A stretch of DNA of 24,533 bases from Candidatus Latescibacter anaerobius SCGC AAA252-E07 (GTDB lineage Bacteria > Latescibacterota > Latescibacteria > Latescibacterales > Latescibacteraceae). Every line of letters starts with the position of its first letter. The first letter of the stretch is position 1. This document shows, in pieces, positions 14,147 through 23,268 of this stretch. The notes beneath the pieces are model-generated. The model was not told where the DNA came from. It made no database searches and saw nothing but the letters and a program-made list of their open reading frames with translations. The stretch covers positions 1 to 24,533 of the forward strand of contig AQSL01000154.1 in the NCBI GenBank assembly GCA_000403035.1. The letters run 5' to 3'. A program made the position numbers and the translations under genes.

Positions 14147-16114
14147 TCACTTATGCCACGGGAAAGCGTACGTCGGTCGGCTTACAAAACGTTTCGTTCC
14201 TATGTTCAGCTTAACAGTCGTTGACGGTGGAAGCTCGACCGCGAAATAGTCCTTATGTACGGGGACAGTTTTTTCACCGAAGACTGTAGTGCCTTTGCTG
14301 TCCCTTATCTGTTCGGTGTAGGTAACTTCGGTAAATGTGTGTTCACGGTAAGCCCCGGCCTGTACAATCAGCCTGCGGGTTTCGAAAGCGCTTGTATTAA
14401 CCAGATGAACGACTGTCAGGTCGGATTCCAGTTTCTCAACGAGTGCAGCAACGTCCTCAGGTAAACCGGGCCGTGCATGGTCAACATCAAAATACCTCAC
14501 CGCAGCGATCAGTAAGCCCCCGTTGAAACTCGGAAAAGGTGCGCCCAAGGTCATCTGGGCAAGACCATTCGTTCGTACGGGATTTCGCGCAACTATTCTC
14601 TGGCTGTTCCATGGGTGCACGTAATCTTCATCTTTAATTCTTTCAATAGTGCGGCACACCATGTTGTATTCCGCTTCAAGAATTCTTTCCGGCCAGTCAG
14701 GATTCTTGCCCGCAAGGAAACGAAGATGAGATTTCTCGTTGAACCTGTTCAAATTTTCAAAATTTTCAATTTCGATCACATCGTTCCAGTCCGAAATGGT
14801 ACCGTCAGAATGCCACTCTTCTGACCCCGGCGCCGGAGGATCGGGTGACATTGCATACGCGTAAGGATGAGGACCGTTTTTTACTCCCGTGCGAATTTTC
14901 TCAATACGTTCCCAGTCCTCACGGGCGAGAGAAGCATGCCAGAGATGGCTCAGTATGTGCGGCATCATCGGCCGGAAATCATACCAGCCATCGGGACCAT
15001 GCCGGTAAGGTACAAGGAGATTACCGTTTCTTTCTTCCGCCCGGTTGAGAAGGACATCCGCCTGCGATCTCAAAAGATCGAGATAGTCTGGATCACCACT
15101 CACCAGATAGGCACACTCGGCTGCAGTAATGAGAGCGTTAAACATTATCTCGATCGAATAACGGGTGTCCCAACCGAAGAATCCTCCCCACCACTGGCCA
15201 TTACGGTATTCTCCGATTTTACCGCTACGGCCCACATTATCGGGAATGATACCATTGTTCTCAACGATACGTTCCATCCATGCGCCGACATACTCAAGTA
15301 CCCAGTCTTTATATTTTTCATCGCCTGTTGCTAAATATGCATGGGTGACCAGTCCGGTTATTGCGAGATTTATCGGGGCGTCGCACGGCACTACAATCTC
15401 ATCGTACAGTTTCTGAAGTTCCCTGCCGCGCTCTCGATCCTTACTCATATCCGGCTGCGGTTCTTTAACAACGGGATAGAGTGAAGCATGCCCGTATTTT
15501 AGCGCATACTCACCACCCTCATGATCTGATGGTCCTTTGCTGCCGGTAGCAATTGAACGAATAATCTTATATTCGGAATCGTAATTGGGTGCCTCCGGGT
15601 CTTCATTCAGATAAAAACCTGCAAACCTGCTTGCTCTATCGATATTTTCGGGTATTACAGGATCAGCGAGGCCGAAATACTGGAAACCGAGATATCCTTC
15701 GCTTAAGTGGAGCATATCATACTGTTTTACAAATTCTTTATAGATGCTTTGCCCGTGCTGGTAAGTCCACTGACGGGTTATGGCATTCCACTGCCTGAAA
15801 CTCCAGTCAAGAATTTTCTCATCGCCACCGATAACATAAAAAAGCGGCCAACTGTTAAAGCTTTCGTAATCGTCATCGAGTTTCCCGTGCAGGCGCATGG
15901 TACCGCCAGGGTATGTGAACCTGTCTAAATAAAGAGGAGCAGCATCGTTAATGGTATCAATCAGGTGACGCTGCATGACCGCCCAGGATGGCGGCGCCTC
16001 CCGGACTGAACCCGTAATCGTTATCATCCCGGGAATCGGGACAGACTCGGCATGTAAAGAAACCGTATGACACATAAAAAGAATTAATAAAATTGAATAT
16101 AGCTTGGATTTCAT
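14147..16114 (-). CDS. Secreted protein of unrecognised family, probable alpha/alpha toroid plus beta domain, copy 1
   Basis: 655 residues; AGGAG 8 nt before ATG 16114. A signal peptide ends at LHA (residue 22). I do not recognise the family. Residues about 45-560 are helical with repeated hairpins that contain aromatic and acidic loops, for example GKLDDDYESFNSWPLF, ITGLVTHAYLATGDEKYKDW, NGQWWGGFFGWDTRYS, YRHGPDGWYDFRP and ILSHLWH, which recall six-hairpin glycosidases and epimerases. The last 100 residues look like a beta sandwich ending FPWHK. Conserved carboxylates in the DDDYE and WYDYRP loops are candidate catalytic residues. It sits directly downstream of the GH38 gene (166 nt) and has a close paralogue at 21102-23099. 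A glycan-active enzyme is inferred; lyase, hydrolase or isomerase cannot be separated. Confidence 0.75.
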   Translation of the reverse strand: MKSKLYSILLILFMCHTVSLHAESVPIPGMITITGSVREAPPSWAVMQRHLIDTINDAAPLYLDRFTYPGGTMRLHGKLDDDYESFNSWPLFYVIGGDEKILDWSFRQWNAITRQWTYQHGQSIYKEFVKQYDMLHLSEGYLGFQYFGLADPVIPENIDRASRFAGFYLNEDPEAPNYDSEYKIIRSIATGSKGPSDHEGGEYALKYGHASLYPVVKEPQPDMSKDRERGRELQKLYDEIVVPCDAPINLAITGLVTHAYLATGDEKYKDWVLEYVGAWMERIVENNGIIPDNVGRSGKIGEYRNGQWWGGFFGWDTRYSIEIMFNALITAAECAYLVSGDPDYLDLLRSQADVLLNRAEERNGNLLVPYRHGPDGWYDFRPMMPHILSHLWHASLAREDWERIEKIRTGVKNGPHPYAYAMSPDPPAPGSEEWHSDGTISDWNDVIEIENFENLNRFNEKSHLRFLAGKNPDWPERILEAEYNMVCRTIERIKDEDYVHPWNSQRIVARNPVRTNGLAQMTLGAPFPSFNGGLLIAAVRYFDVDHARPGLPEDVAALVEKLESDLTVVHLVNTSAFETRRLIVQAGAYREHTFTEVTYTEQIRDSKGTTVFGEKTVPVHKDYFAVELPPSTTVKLNIGTKRFVSRPTYAFPWHK

Positions 16115-16280
16115 ATTATTAACTCCTGTGATAGTTTATGTTCATCATTTATAATTCTAATATACCACCATTGGGATAAACGGAAGAGAAAGGTGTCCGG
16201 ATATCTGCCAAGCTATACGAAGAATCTATTGTTCGGAAAATCAAACGCCAAACCCGGAAAACATACAGCTCATTTTAGTT

Positions 16281-19200
16281 TTACCTGTTTTCAATCTCCA
16301 TACCCAGTGTGATAACTTCATGAGGCAGGAGCGTAACAGTAACCGTGCTGCCATGTATGACAGGCTTTTCAGCATCGTCGAGCGGCAGTTCAAGCAAATT
16401 GAGCCGCCTGGACGATTTGACCACGGCAGGCACAGTAATGGTGGCGGTTGTCTTCTCCCCGTTTACTTCGACAAGCCGTGCTATCATTTCACCGCCGTTC
16501 TCCGATTCCTTCAAACCGGATAGCACAACATTGCCCGGTTCAAGCGAAATAAAGTGCGATTCTTCAGGACGCGAGGCATTCTCTTTACCAAGGGCTGATG
16601 AAGGCGGTTCGGTTGAAAGCGGTGGTACATGGTAGTTGTCACCTTCGTCCCACACACCGTTTTTCCAGTCGCCGGTATGAGGAAACAAAGCATACTTTAT
16701 ATGCTGAATGCCCTGATCGGGATACATGTCCGGATCATCAAAACTCCTGAGCAGGCTGAGCCGGAGGTCACCGTTCTCAAATGAATGACCGTACTTTGAC
16801 AGATTAAGCAGGGCAATCCCATTGTTGCCGTCAGTAATATCCACCCACTTTTGAGCAGGCACCTCCTGACCGGTTGTAGGTCGTTCTACGACATCGAAGG
16901 GGACATGGCAAAAGAAGCGTGGATCATCGAGTTCCAGCGGAAAAACAACACGCAGCAACGGTCCGTCAGTTGTGCCGCCGCCGCGCTCGAACCAATGTAC
17001 ATCGAGTTCGAAATCGATCCTCGGGTATGAGCGATATATATACGTTCTCTGGATAAATCTTGAGTTTCCCCATTTCTTGACAGTTTCAACACATGCCCGA
17101 ACAGGGCCTCGTTCGGTCACAGTAACGCTTTCAACGTCTGTTATGTTCTCGATACGGTTTGGTTTGCCAATGACCCAGGCGCTCATGCTGCCCGCATCTT
17201 CCATGTATATCCGAAGGTGGTTCAGACCTCCGTTGGCGTATTCTATTCCGGTGCGTTTGTCCCGCAGACTTACAATATCCCCGGACGACATATCGAAACC
17301 GACAGAAAAGAAGTCTGTCTCGAATTCGCCGTTGTCGCCGGACAGGAGCTCGTTATAAGTACCCGGACGGGAGGTATCAATAGTGTATGAGCGGTAACCG
17401 CCTGCGGGCAGGTCATCAGCCACGAACAGGATGCGCGTCCGCCAGCCGGGTGGAAAGTTCTTGCCCCATACCACCTGTGCCGGGATTGTTTTCCCTGAAG
17501 GGTCCCGGACAACAACGGTAGGCGCCATACCCTGCCCGATATCCACCGGCTCAATGTGACTGCTGTCATAGGGATCACCCCAGTATGACAGATGTGCGGT
17601 TGCAGGAGATGAATGAGTGAAAATCTCTGCCTCGACAAGAGATGTACGTTCCCGTGGCTGGAGATTGAACACGACCACTGGCTGGCCCTGTCCCGGAGGG
17701 ATTCTCACCTCGTCGGCGAGTTTCCTGAGCGCAAAGTCGCGGGCTTTCTCTGCACGCGAAAGAATCCATTTATAGTCGGCGACAGCGTCCATGTTGCTCT
17801 CATGGATTGCGGATCCGGGAAGAATATCATGGAACTGATTGAATAGCAAAGTTTCCCATGCCTCACGGAGGTCTTCCGCAGGGTACGTATCACCTAAAAA
17901 GCGGTTGAGCGACGACAAGAATTCGCCGGTAAACAGCGCAGATTCACAGTGGCGGTTTCCTTCTTTCACCCGCGCCACCGAAGTATAACATCCCTCAAAA
18001 ATAAACTGCATCTCACCGCGGTGAGTAGGACGGCCGTCCATTTCCTGTTCCGCGGACCGAAAAAATTCTTCGGCTGTCGAGAATTGCACTTTCGGGTGGC
18101 GGGGAGTACTGTTCAGCACATGCACTGTATCGATATCACGCCGTGTAGGGCCACCACCATGGTCTCCCACTCCACAGGGAATGAAAAGCCTGTGACCGTC
18201 CGGCACGATATCGTCAAACTCTCTCACAAGGTCGTATGTGATGGCCTTGTTATATGATTTGTTTGCATAGGTGAGGATTTTCGAACCATTGGGCGATACC
18301 CACCAGAAAGGTCCATTCATCGGCTGGCACCGTTTACAATAGAACGATTCGCACTCTGAAAGCAGTAACAGTTGCGGAAGCTGAGATATATGCCCGAAAT
18401 TGTCCGGAAGCCAGCCCACATGGGCTGTTTTCCCAAAACGGTCGAGGAAATACCGCTGGGCGAGTAAAAACGACCGGGTAAGTGACTCACCGCCCGAAAG
18501 GTTCGTGTCCGCTTCGACCCACATCCCGCCGCCGAGCTCCCAGCGGCCTTCCCGAACGTAGTGACGGATGCGTTCGAAAAGCGCCGGATCCATTTCCTCA
18601 ATTGCCTTATAACAAGCGGCCTGGCTCTGAATATAGGTAAAATCGGGATACTCGTCCATGAAAGCGATAACCTGACGAAAGGTATCATGGAACGATTTAA
18701 TGGTTTCGTCACCAGTCCACAGCCAGTTCATGTCAATATGGGCGTGACCAGTGACATGTGCCGTTTTGTCCGAACGGTCGGGTAAGGAAGCAAGACTGCT
18801 CATCATGAACCTTTTCAGGATTTCAACAACCGTGTCCGAGTCACCCGAAATATAAGCAGTGAGACCTTTCCGGGCTGCAGCGACATGCGGTGAAAGGCGA
18901 AGATGGTAGGTTTTGATTGCTGCACGGGCTTTTGTACTCAGATCACGCATTTCATTGTCGGATGTTTCCGCGGTTGCAGCTACGAGACACAGGCAGCTCA
19001 CAGCCATATTCCCGGGCACAGGATAACTATCGGATGCCTCGCTGGTCTGAAGTACGATTCTGGAGCCGTCATCACTCAACGCACGTGCCAGCATCACTGC
19101 GTCCAACGGAATATCACCACGGGCATATCCACGCGGATCGACCGACCGCAGTACCACCTCGCCCAGTTCTTCCCCGGAGGGAGTAACGAACAAGCATCGT

Positions 19201-19928
19201 ATATTTTCCGCTTTCGCATTGCTGAAATTTGAAATTGCCACCTCTGCCGTTATTCCTGTCCCGTTTTCCATCGCACGCAATCCTATATTCGTGAGCGCCA
19301 GACTGTCATAACCACCTCTGCCTGCCCGTTCCGAAGTATCAGGATTCGTCAGAGAAAAGGCAATCCCCGATTCAGCGTCAATCGAACAGGAAAAGCTCCA
19401 ATTTCTTCCAAATCTCCATCCGCTGTTCAATTCGCATATCTTAAGCAATAGCCTGTTTAATCCTTTTTGAAGCACGACATCCACTACATGGTCTCTGGGT
19501 GAATCATGCCACGGATTTACGTAAATGAAGTCCCGCCATACTTCTTCACCGTTTACCCACACCGCCAGGCCGTCACCCGAATCGAGCACCAGTTGTGCAT
19601 TCCCGTCTTTTTCGGCATGAATGTAAGTAAACGCATATGCCGCACAGAACCTTTTAACCGGGAAATCGAAATCCCGTAAATCAACACGCGCAGTCGTTGC
19701 CGATACCGCCTGCCATGTGAAACCACCCGCTTTTTCCCCGGGTGACGGCGCCAGTTCCTGTTCCGGCAGATACGGGAAATCCAGTATCTCGTTATCATCG
19801 GATGTGTGGAATGACCCGATTACAAGCCAATCGACAACAGGGGTTGCTGAAGCAGCGCCTATGGGGATTGAAAGCATGCCGGTGCTCCCGGCAAACAATA
19901 ACAAAAGTGCGCATATATGTTTTTTCAT
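16281..19928 (-). CDS. Secreted glycoside hydrolase family 38 alpha-mannosidase-like enzyme
   Basis: 1215 residues with a signal peptide (cleavage near ASA, residue 28) and a G-rich Shine-Dalgarno site. Residues about 33-185 form an added beta-sandwich module (WVNGEEVW, GLNRLLLKICELNSGW). The catalytic domain at about 390-760 has the family zinc motif HAHIDMNWLW (H397, D399), EADTNLSGGES, the nucleophile region GWLPDNFGH (D509), and NQFHDILPGS with zinc ligand candidate H700. The remaining beta-rich domains (about 760-1215) match the usual GH38 C-terminal architecture. GH38 enzymes are retaining, zinc-dependent alpha-mannosidases. Most bacterial relatives are cytoplasmic, so the signal peptide is notable. 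It lies between the two toroid-type paralogues and after the CBM9-like gene, suggesting joint attack on a mannose-containing glycan or glycoside. Confidence 0.92.
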   Translation of the reverse strand: MKKHICALLLLFAGSTGMLSIPIGAASATPVVDWLVIGSFHTSDDNEILDFPYLPEQELAPSPGEKAGGFTWQAVSATTARVDLRDFDFPVKRFCAAYAFTYIHAEKDGNAQLVLDSGDGLAVWVNGEEVWRDFIYVNPWHDSPRDHVVDVVLQKGLNRLLLKICELNSGWRFGRNWSFSCSIDAESGIAFSLTNPDTSERAGRGGYDSLALTNIGLRAMENGTGITAEVAISNFSNAKAENIRCLFVTPSGEELGEVVLRSVDPRGYARGDIPLDAVMLARALSDDGSRIVLQTSEASDSYPVPGNMAVSCLCLVAATAETSDNEMRDLSTKARAAIKTYHLRLSPHVAAARKGLTAYISGDSDTVVEILKRFMMSSLASLPDRSDKTAHVTGHAHIDMNWLWTGDETIKSFHDTFRQVIAFMDEYPDFTYIQSQAACYKAIEEMDPALFERIRHYVREGRWELGGGMWVEADTNLSGGESLTRSFLLAQRYFLDRFGKTAHVGWLPDNFGHISQLPQLLLLSECESFYCKRCQPMNGPFWWVSPNGSKILTYANKSYNKAITYDLVREFDDIVPDGHRLFIPCGVGDHGGGPTRRDIDTVHVLNSTPRHPKVQFSTAEEFFRSAEQEMDGRPTHRGEMQFIFEGCYTSVARVKEGNRHCESALFTGEFLSSLNRFLGDTYPAEDLREAWETLLFNQFHDILPGSAIHESNMDAVADYKWILSRAEKARDFALRKLADEVRIPPGQGQPVVVFNLQPRERTSLVEAEIFTHSSPATAHLSYWGDPYDSSHIEPVDIGQGMAPTVVVRDPSGKTIPAQVVWGKNFPPGWRTRILFVADDLPAGGYRSYTIDTSRPGTYNELLSGDNGEFETDFFSVGFDMSSGDIVSLRDKRTGIEYANGGLNHLRIYMEDAGSMSAWVIGKPNRIENITDVESVTVTERGPVRACVETVKKWGNSRFIQRTYIYRSYPRIDFELDVHWFERGGGTTDGPLLRVVFPLELDDPRFFCHVPFDVVERPTTGQEVPAQKWVDITDGNNGIALLNLSKYGHSFENGDLRLSLLRSFDDPDMYPDQGIQHIKYALFPHTGDWKNGVWDEGDNYHVPPLSTEPPSSALGKENASRPEESHFISLEPGNVVLSGLKESENGGEMIARLVEVNGEKTTATITVPAVVKSSRRLNLLELPLDDAEKPVIHGSTVTVTLLPHEVITLGMEIENR

Positions 19929-20096
19929 TTATCCCCCCCAAAATTTTGAATCGTGCCCTGTCCCTGATGTTTGTCGTATTTTTTGGGACAGCAAGCCTAC
20001 CGTGGTCAGTCGCCTCCATATTGGAAATCAGGCCACTTTCAACGGTGATGTATCGGAAGACGTGCCGGCCTTTCAAGCTTTCAGGATACTCCTGAA
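19929..20096 (-). other. 168-nt gap between CBM9-like and GH38 genes, with hairpin at its upstream end
   Basis: The perfect hairpin TTCAGGA (20080-20086) / TCCTGAA (20090-20096) with a 3-nt loop begins at the base after the CBM9-like stop codon. No T-run follows on the minus strand. It could stabilise a processed transcript end and reduce expression of GH38 relative to the upstream gene. A TGTCCC/GGGACA inverted repeat lies further on. Confidence 0.4.
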
Positions 20097-20879
20097 TCAT
20101 TTAACAAAATAAATTTCCCCGAACCTCCATGGGGTATGAAATCCCAAAGCTTTCGGAAAACTGAAAGCGGCAGACCAATCGTCATCTTGAACGTCCGATT
20201 TTCCCCGCTCGATACGGAAGAAGTTCATCCGCCACATATCCCCGACCCTGGGCGGTGTATTTTCGGCGGTCCACATCTCATCGAAGGGAATAGCGAGTTC
20301 TGCGGTCCATAACGTATCTGAGGTTCCTTCTTTTATACCGTTACCCTCAACATAAACACCATGCTTGAAACCGCTGAAATTCCATTTCTTTGTATTGATG
20401 TATACACCTTTTCTTGTTTCTCCACCATTCAAAATAAAAAGATCCACGATTGTGTTTGCGGGATTGATATTGATCTCGTAATAGGTATGTCCACGGTTCT
20501 CAGGGTCGATAAATATTTCGAAAACCTCTTCTTCCCAGAGATTTTCATCATTATGAGTGTGAGTAGTCCATGCGTCGTTATCTTCGCCATAGAATCCAAC
20601 ATAGAAATATGTATCATCCCAGAGGAGACGAACAGTGGTTTTTAACGGCAGGTCGAGCCCGGTGTCTGCATCGTGTAACAATGCTTCCTCTGCCCGAAGC
20701 CAATCGTTTTCATCGAGCCTGCCGTCAATCGTTATCGGACCGGTCGTTCGTTGCGCAGAATACTTCGCCACATCATCGTCAGCTTTTATGTTGTTCGGAA
20801 AAAACAGCATTACCGGGCACACTGCGATGAGCAAGAACGTAACAAACATATAGTCCGAACAGTAAGTTCTTGTTTTCAT
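20097..20879 (-). CDS. Secreted CBM9-like (DOMON-like) carbohydrate-binding protein
   Basis: 260 residues from ATG 20879 with GGGAG 7 nt upstream. A signal peptide runs to about residue 34 (IKA). The rest is a single beta-sandwich domain with the hallmarks of family 9 carbohydrate-binding-like modules: GPITIDGRLDENDWLRAE, VRLLWDDTYFYVGFYGEDNDAW, EEEVFEIFIDPENRGHTYYEININPANTIVDLF, LWTAELAIPFDEM and GDMWRMNFFRIERG. No catalytic domain is attached, so it probably binds glycan or serves as an accessory protein at the cell surface or in the periplasm. It lies 168 nt upstream of the GH38 gene on the same strand and is probably co-transcribed. Some proteins of this fold bind haem, but no evidence for that is seen. 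Confidence 0.85.
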   Translation of the reverse strand: MKTRTYCSDYMFVTFLLIAVCPVMLFFPNNIKADDDVAKYSAQRTTGPITIDGRLDENDWLRAEEALLHDADTGLDLPLKTTVRLLWDDTYFYVGFYGEDNDAWTTHTHNDENLWEEEVFEIFIDPENRGHTYYEININPANTIVDLFILNGGETRKGVYINTKKWNFSGFKHGVYVEGNGIKEGTSDTLWTAELAIPFDEMWTAENTPPRVGDMWRMNFFRIERGKSDVQDDDWSAAFSFPKALGFHTPWRFGEIYFVK

Positions 20880-20942
20880 TGGCAACTCCCTGCTGCAAAG
20901 TGTAAGTTGTCAGAACATATTGGACACATTGAGATAACAATT

Positions 20943-21025
20943 AAGAGGGCGGTGAAAAAATATTTTCACGCGCCCCGGCTTGTAATATGTGACTGTGTTG
21001 CTGTCAAGGGCAAGACAAGCCGGCC
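20943..21025 (-). repeat. 83-bp dispersed repeat, copy B (inverted relative to copy A)
   Basis: Its reverse complement matches 401-483 at 72 of 83 positions. Two adjacent stems are seen: the bulged hairpin at 20948-20974 shared with copy A, and CCGGCTTGT at 20975-20983 with ACAAGCCGG at 21015-21023. The second stem is broken in copy A. The copy lies between the second toroid-type gene and the CBM9-like gene and could separate their transcripts. Confidence 0.75.
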
Positions 21026-21101
21026 ATACATAAATATTGTTATTTATTATTTACTTACCCTTTGTAATATATTCTCTTTATTCATGCTAATTATACTTTA
21101 T

Positions 21102-23099
21102 TTATTTCTTGTACAATTCCTTGTGCCACGGGAATGCAAAACTCGGTTTGTTGACAAAACGCTTCACACCGATTTCAAGCTCAATGGTCGTGGAAGGCGG
21201 CAGCTCCACAGCGAAGAACTTTCCATTGACCGGGACACCTTTTACAGTGGAAATAGTGTTATTTTCTTTATCGCTCACGAGCTGGTTATAGCTAACTTCC
21301 GTACATTCATGTTCCCCGTATGCGCCGGCCTGAACAATCAGGTTTCGTGTTTCAAAGGCGCTCGTGTTAACCAGTTCAAGAACCGTACGGTTCGCTTCCA
21401 GTTTCTTAATCAGCGCGGCAACATCGAGCGGAAGACCCGGCCGTACACGGTCTATATCGTAATAGCGCACCTGTGCCCGCAGAAGACCGCCATTGAAACA
21501 CACATGGGGACTGCCCATAGTCATCTGCCGCAGGCCGTTGACAAGCATCGGGTTTTGTTCCATGAGCGTCTGGCTTGCCCATTCATGCTGATAACTCTTG
21601 TCGCTCATCCTGGCCAGTGTCAGGAGAACATGCTCATATTCCGCCTTGAGTATCTTTTCCGGCCAGTCAGGATTACGACCGTCGAGATAGTTCAGATATG
21701 CAGGCTCGTTATATATGTTTTGCCAGCGTCGCAAATTCACATACACATCGTTCCAATCCATGATTGTGCCGTCCGAATACCAGAGTTCCTTGCCTTTTTT
21801 CGCTCCTGCCGATGCATCGTCGACTGAAACAGCCCAGGGCCCGTTCTTTGTGCCCTCGCGGAGTTTTTCGATCAATTTCCAGTCACCCTGATCCATCGAA
21901 CCATGCCAGAGGTGACTCAGTATATGGGCATCGAGAGGACGGTAATCATACCAGCCCTCAGGCCCGTACCGGTATGGTACGACAAGGTTCCCGTCACGGG
22001 TTTTCGCGTTGTCAAAAAGCACCCTGACCTGAGACCGTAAAAGTTCAAGGTAACGGTCGTCACCGCTGAGCAGGTGCGCACACTCGGAAGCGGTAATAAG
22101 CGACCTGAAAATCTGGATATTGGAATACCGTCCGGACCATCCGAAGAAACCTCCCCACCACTGGCCGTTCCGGTACTCGCCGATTTTGCCGGTGCGGCCG
22201 ATATTATCGGGGATAATGCCGTTATTTTTCCCGATACGCTCCATCCATGCATCCACATAATCCAGAACCCACTTTTTATACTTTTCCTCTCCGGTATAAA
22301 GGTATGCATTGGTAACAAGGCCGGTGATGGTCAGATTCATGGGAACATCGCACCGGGTAACAATCTGATCATATAATTTCTGGATTTCCTCGCGGCGCCG
22401 GGGATCTTTTTCCCAGCCGGGTTCCAGCTCTTTCAGTACAGGGTAGAGCGAGGCATGCCCGAAATTGAGCGTATACACCGCACCGGCATGGTCTGAGGGG
22501 CCTATGCTTCCGGTCTCGATTGATGTTATAATCCTGTAGCGAGGGTCATAGTTTGGCGCTTCGGGATCCTCGTTTAAATAAAATCCCGCAAACCGTCGTG
22601 CACGGTCAACATTTTCAGGTATGAGAGGGTCGGCAAGGCCAAAATAGTGAAACCCCACATAGCCCTCGGTCAAATGGAGACTATCATACTGTTTTACAAA
22701 TTCTTTGTAAACGCTTTTCCCGCGCTGGTAAGTCCACTGACGGGTAATAGCATTGAACTGTTCTAATCCCCGGTCAAGGATTTTTTCATCACCACCGATG
22801 ACATAAAATAGCGGCCACTCCGTAAAACACTCGTAATCATCATCGAGTTTCGCGCTCATTTTCAGCGTTCCGCCACGGTGAGTGAATTTTTCGATATAAA
22901 CCGGCGCTGCTTCTTCAATGGTTTTCATGAGCCGACGTTGCATAATCGCCCAGCCGGGAGGGGCCTTTCGGACTGTAGCGGTGATTTTGACTATTCCGGG
23001 GATGGTAACCGGCGCATCCTTTTTCATATCGGCGCACAGACTTTCTGTCAGAAATACCAGTATGAAGAGAGTGGGGAAAAATTTAAAAACAACCTTCAT
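21102..23099 (-). CDS. Secreted protein of unrecognised family, probable alpha/alpha toroid plus beta domain, copy 2
   Basis: 665 residues from ATG 23099; the frame is open to 23219, but GGAG lies 10 nt before 23099 and a signal peptide (MKVVFKFFPTLFILVFLTESLCA) starts there. It is collinear with the protein at 14147-16114 over its whole length and more than half the residues look identical. Conserved blocks include KLDDDYECFTEWPLFYVIGG, EFVKQYDSLHLTEGYVGF, RFAGFYLNEDPEAPNYD, NGIIPDN, GEYRNGQWWGGFFGW, VVPYRYGPEGWYDYRP, RNPDWPEKILKAEY and the C-terminal beta domain with FAVELPPSTTIELEIG. Family not recognised; conserved acidic and aromatic loops suggest sugar binding or catalysis. It is the first gene of the group leading to the CBM9-like and GH38 genes. 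Duplicates flanking the hydrolase may have diverged in substrate. Confidence 0.75.
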   Translation of the reverse strand: MKVVFKFFPTLFILVFLTESLCADMKKDAPVTIPGIVKITATVRKAPPGWAIMQRRLMKTIEEAAPVYIEKFTHRGGTLKMSAKLDDDYECFTEWPLFYVIGGDEKILDRGLEQFNAITRQWTYQRGKSVYKEFVKQYDSLHLTEGYVGFHYFGLADPLIPENVDRARRFAGFYLNEDPEAPNYDPRYRIITSIETGSIGPSDHAGAVYTLNFGHASLYPVLKELEPGWEKDPRRREEIQKLYDQIVTRCDVPMNLTITGLVTNAYLYTGEEKYKKWVLDYVDAWMERIGKNNGIIPDNIGRTGKIGEYRNGQWWGGFFGWSGRYSNIQIFRSLITASECAHLLSGDDRYLELLRSQVRVLFDNAKTRDGNLVVPYRYGPEGWYDYRPLDAHILSHLWHGSMDQGDWKLIEKLREGTKNGPWAVSVDDASAGAKKGKELWYSDGTIMDWNDVYVNLRRWQNIYNEPAYLNYLDGRNPDWPEKILKAEYEHVLLTLARMSDKSYQHEWASQTLMEQNPMLVNGLRQMTMGSPHVCFNGGLLRAQVRYYDIDRVRPGLPLDVAALIKKLEANRTVLELVNTSAFETRNLIVQAGAYGEHECTEVSYNQLVSDKENNTISTVKGVPVNGKFFAVELPPSTTIELEIGVKRFVNKPSFAFPWHKELYKK

Positions 23100-23268
23100 A
23101 GCGACTGTACTCCTCTCGTAAGGTAATGTAATGCTCATACAATGACCTGCAATAGATGAACACATCCCATTCCCAATATAGTACATGGCCGTACATATAT
23201 AGTATATATTATCGTACATAAAAACAAAACATACCTATAGAGAATATAAGATAGGTACAATCAAGCTT

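Noticed and set aside
20751..21827. 358-codon open frame on the plus strand
   Set aside because: It lies antisense to the second toroid-type gene and the CBM9-like gene, has no family resemblance and no ribosome site; it is a by-product of codon bias in the opposite strand.
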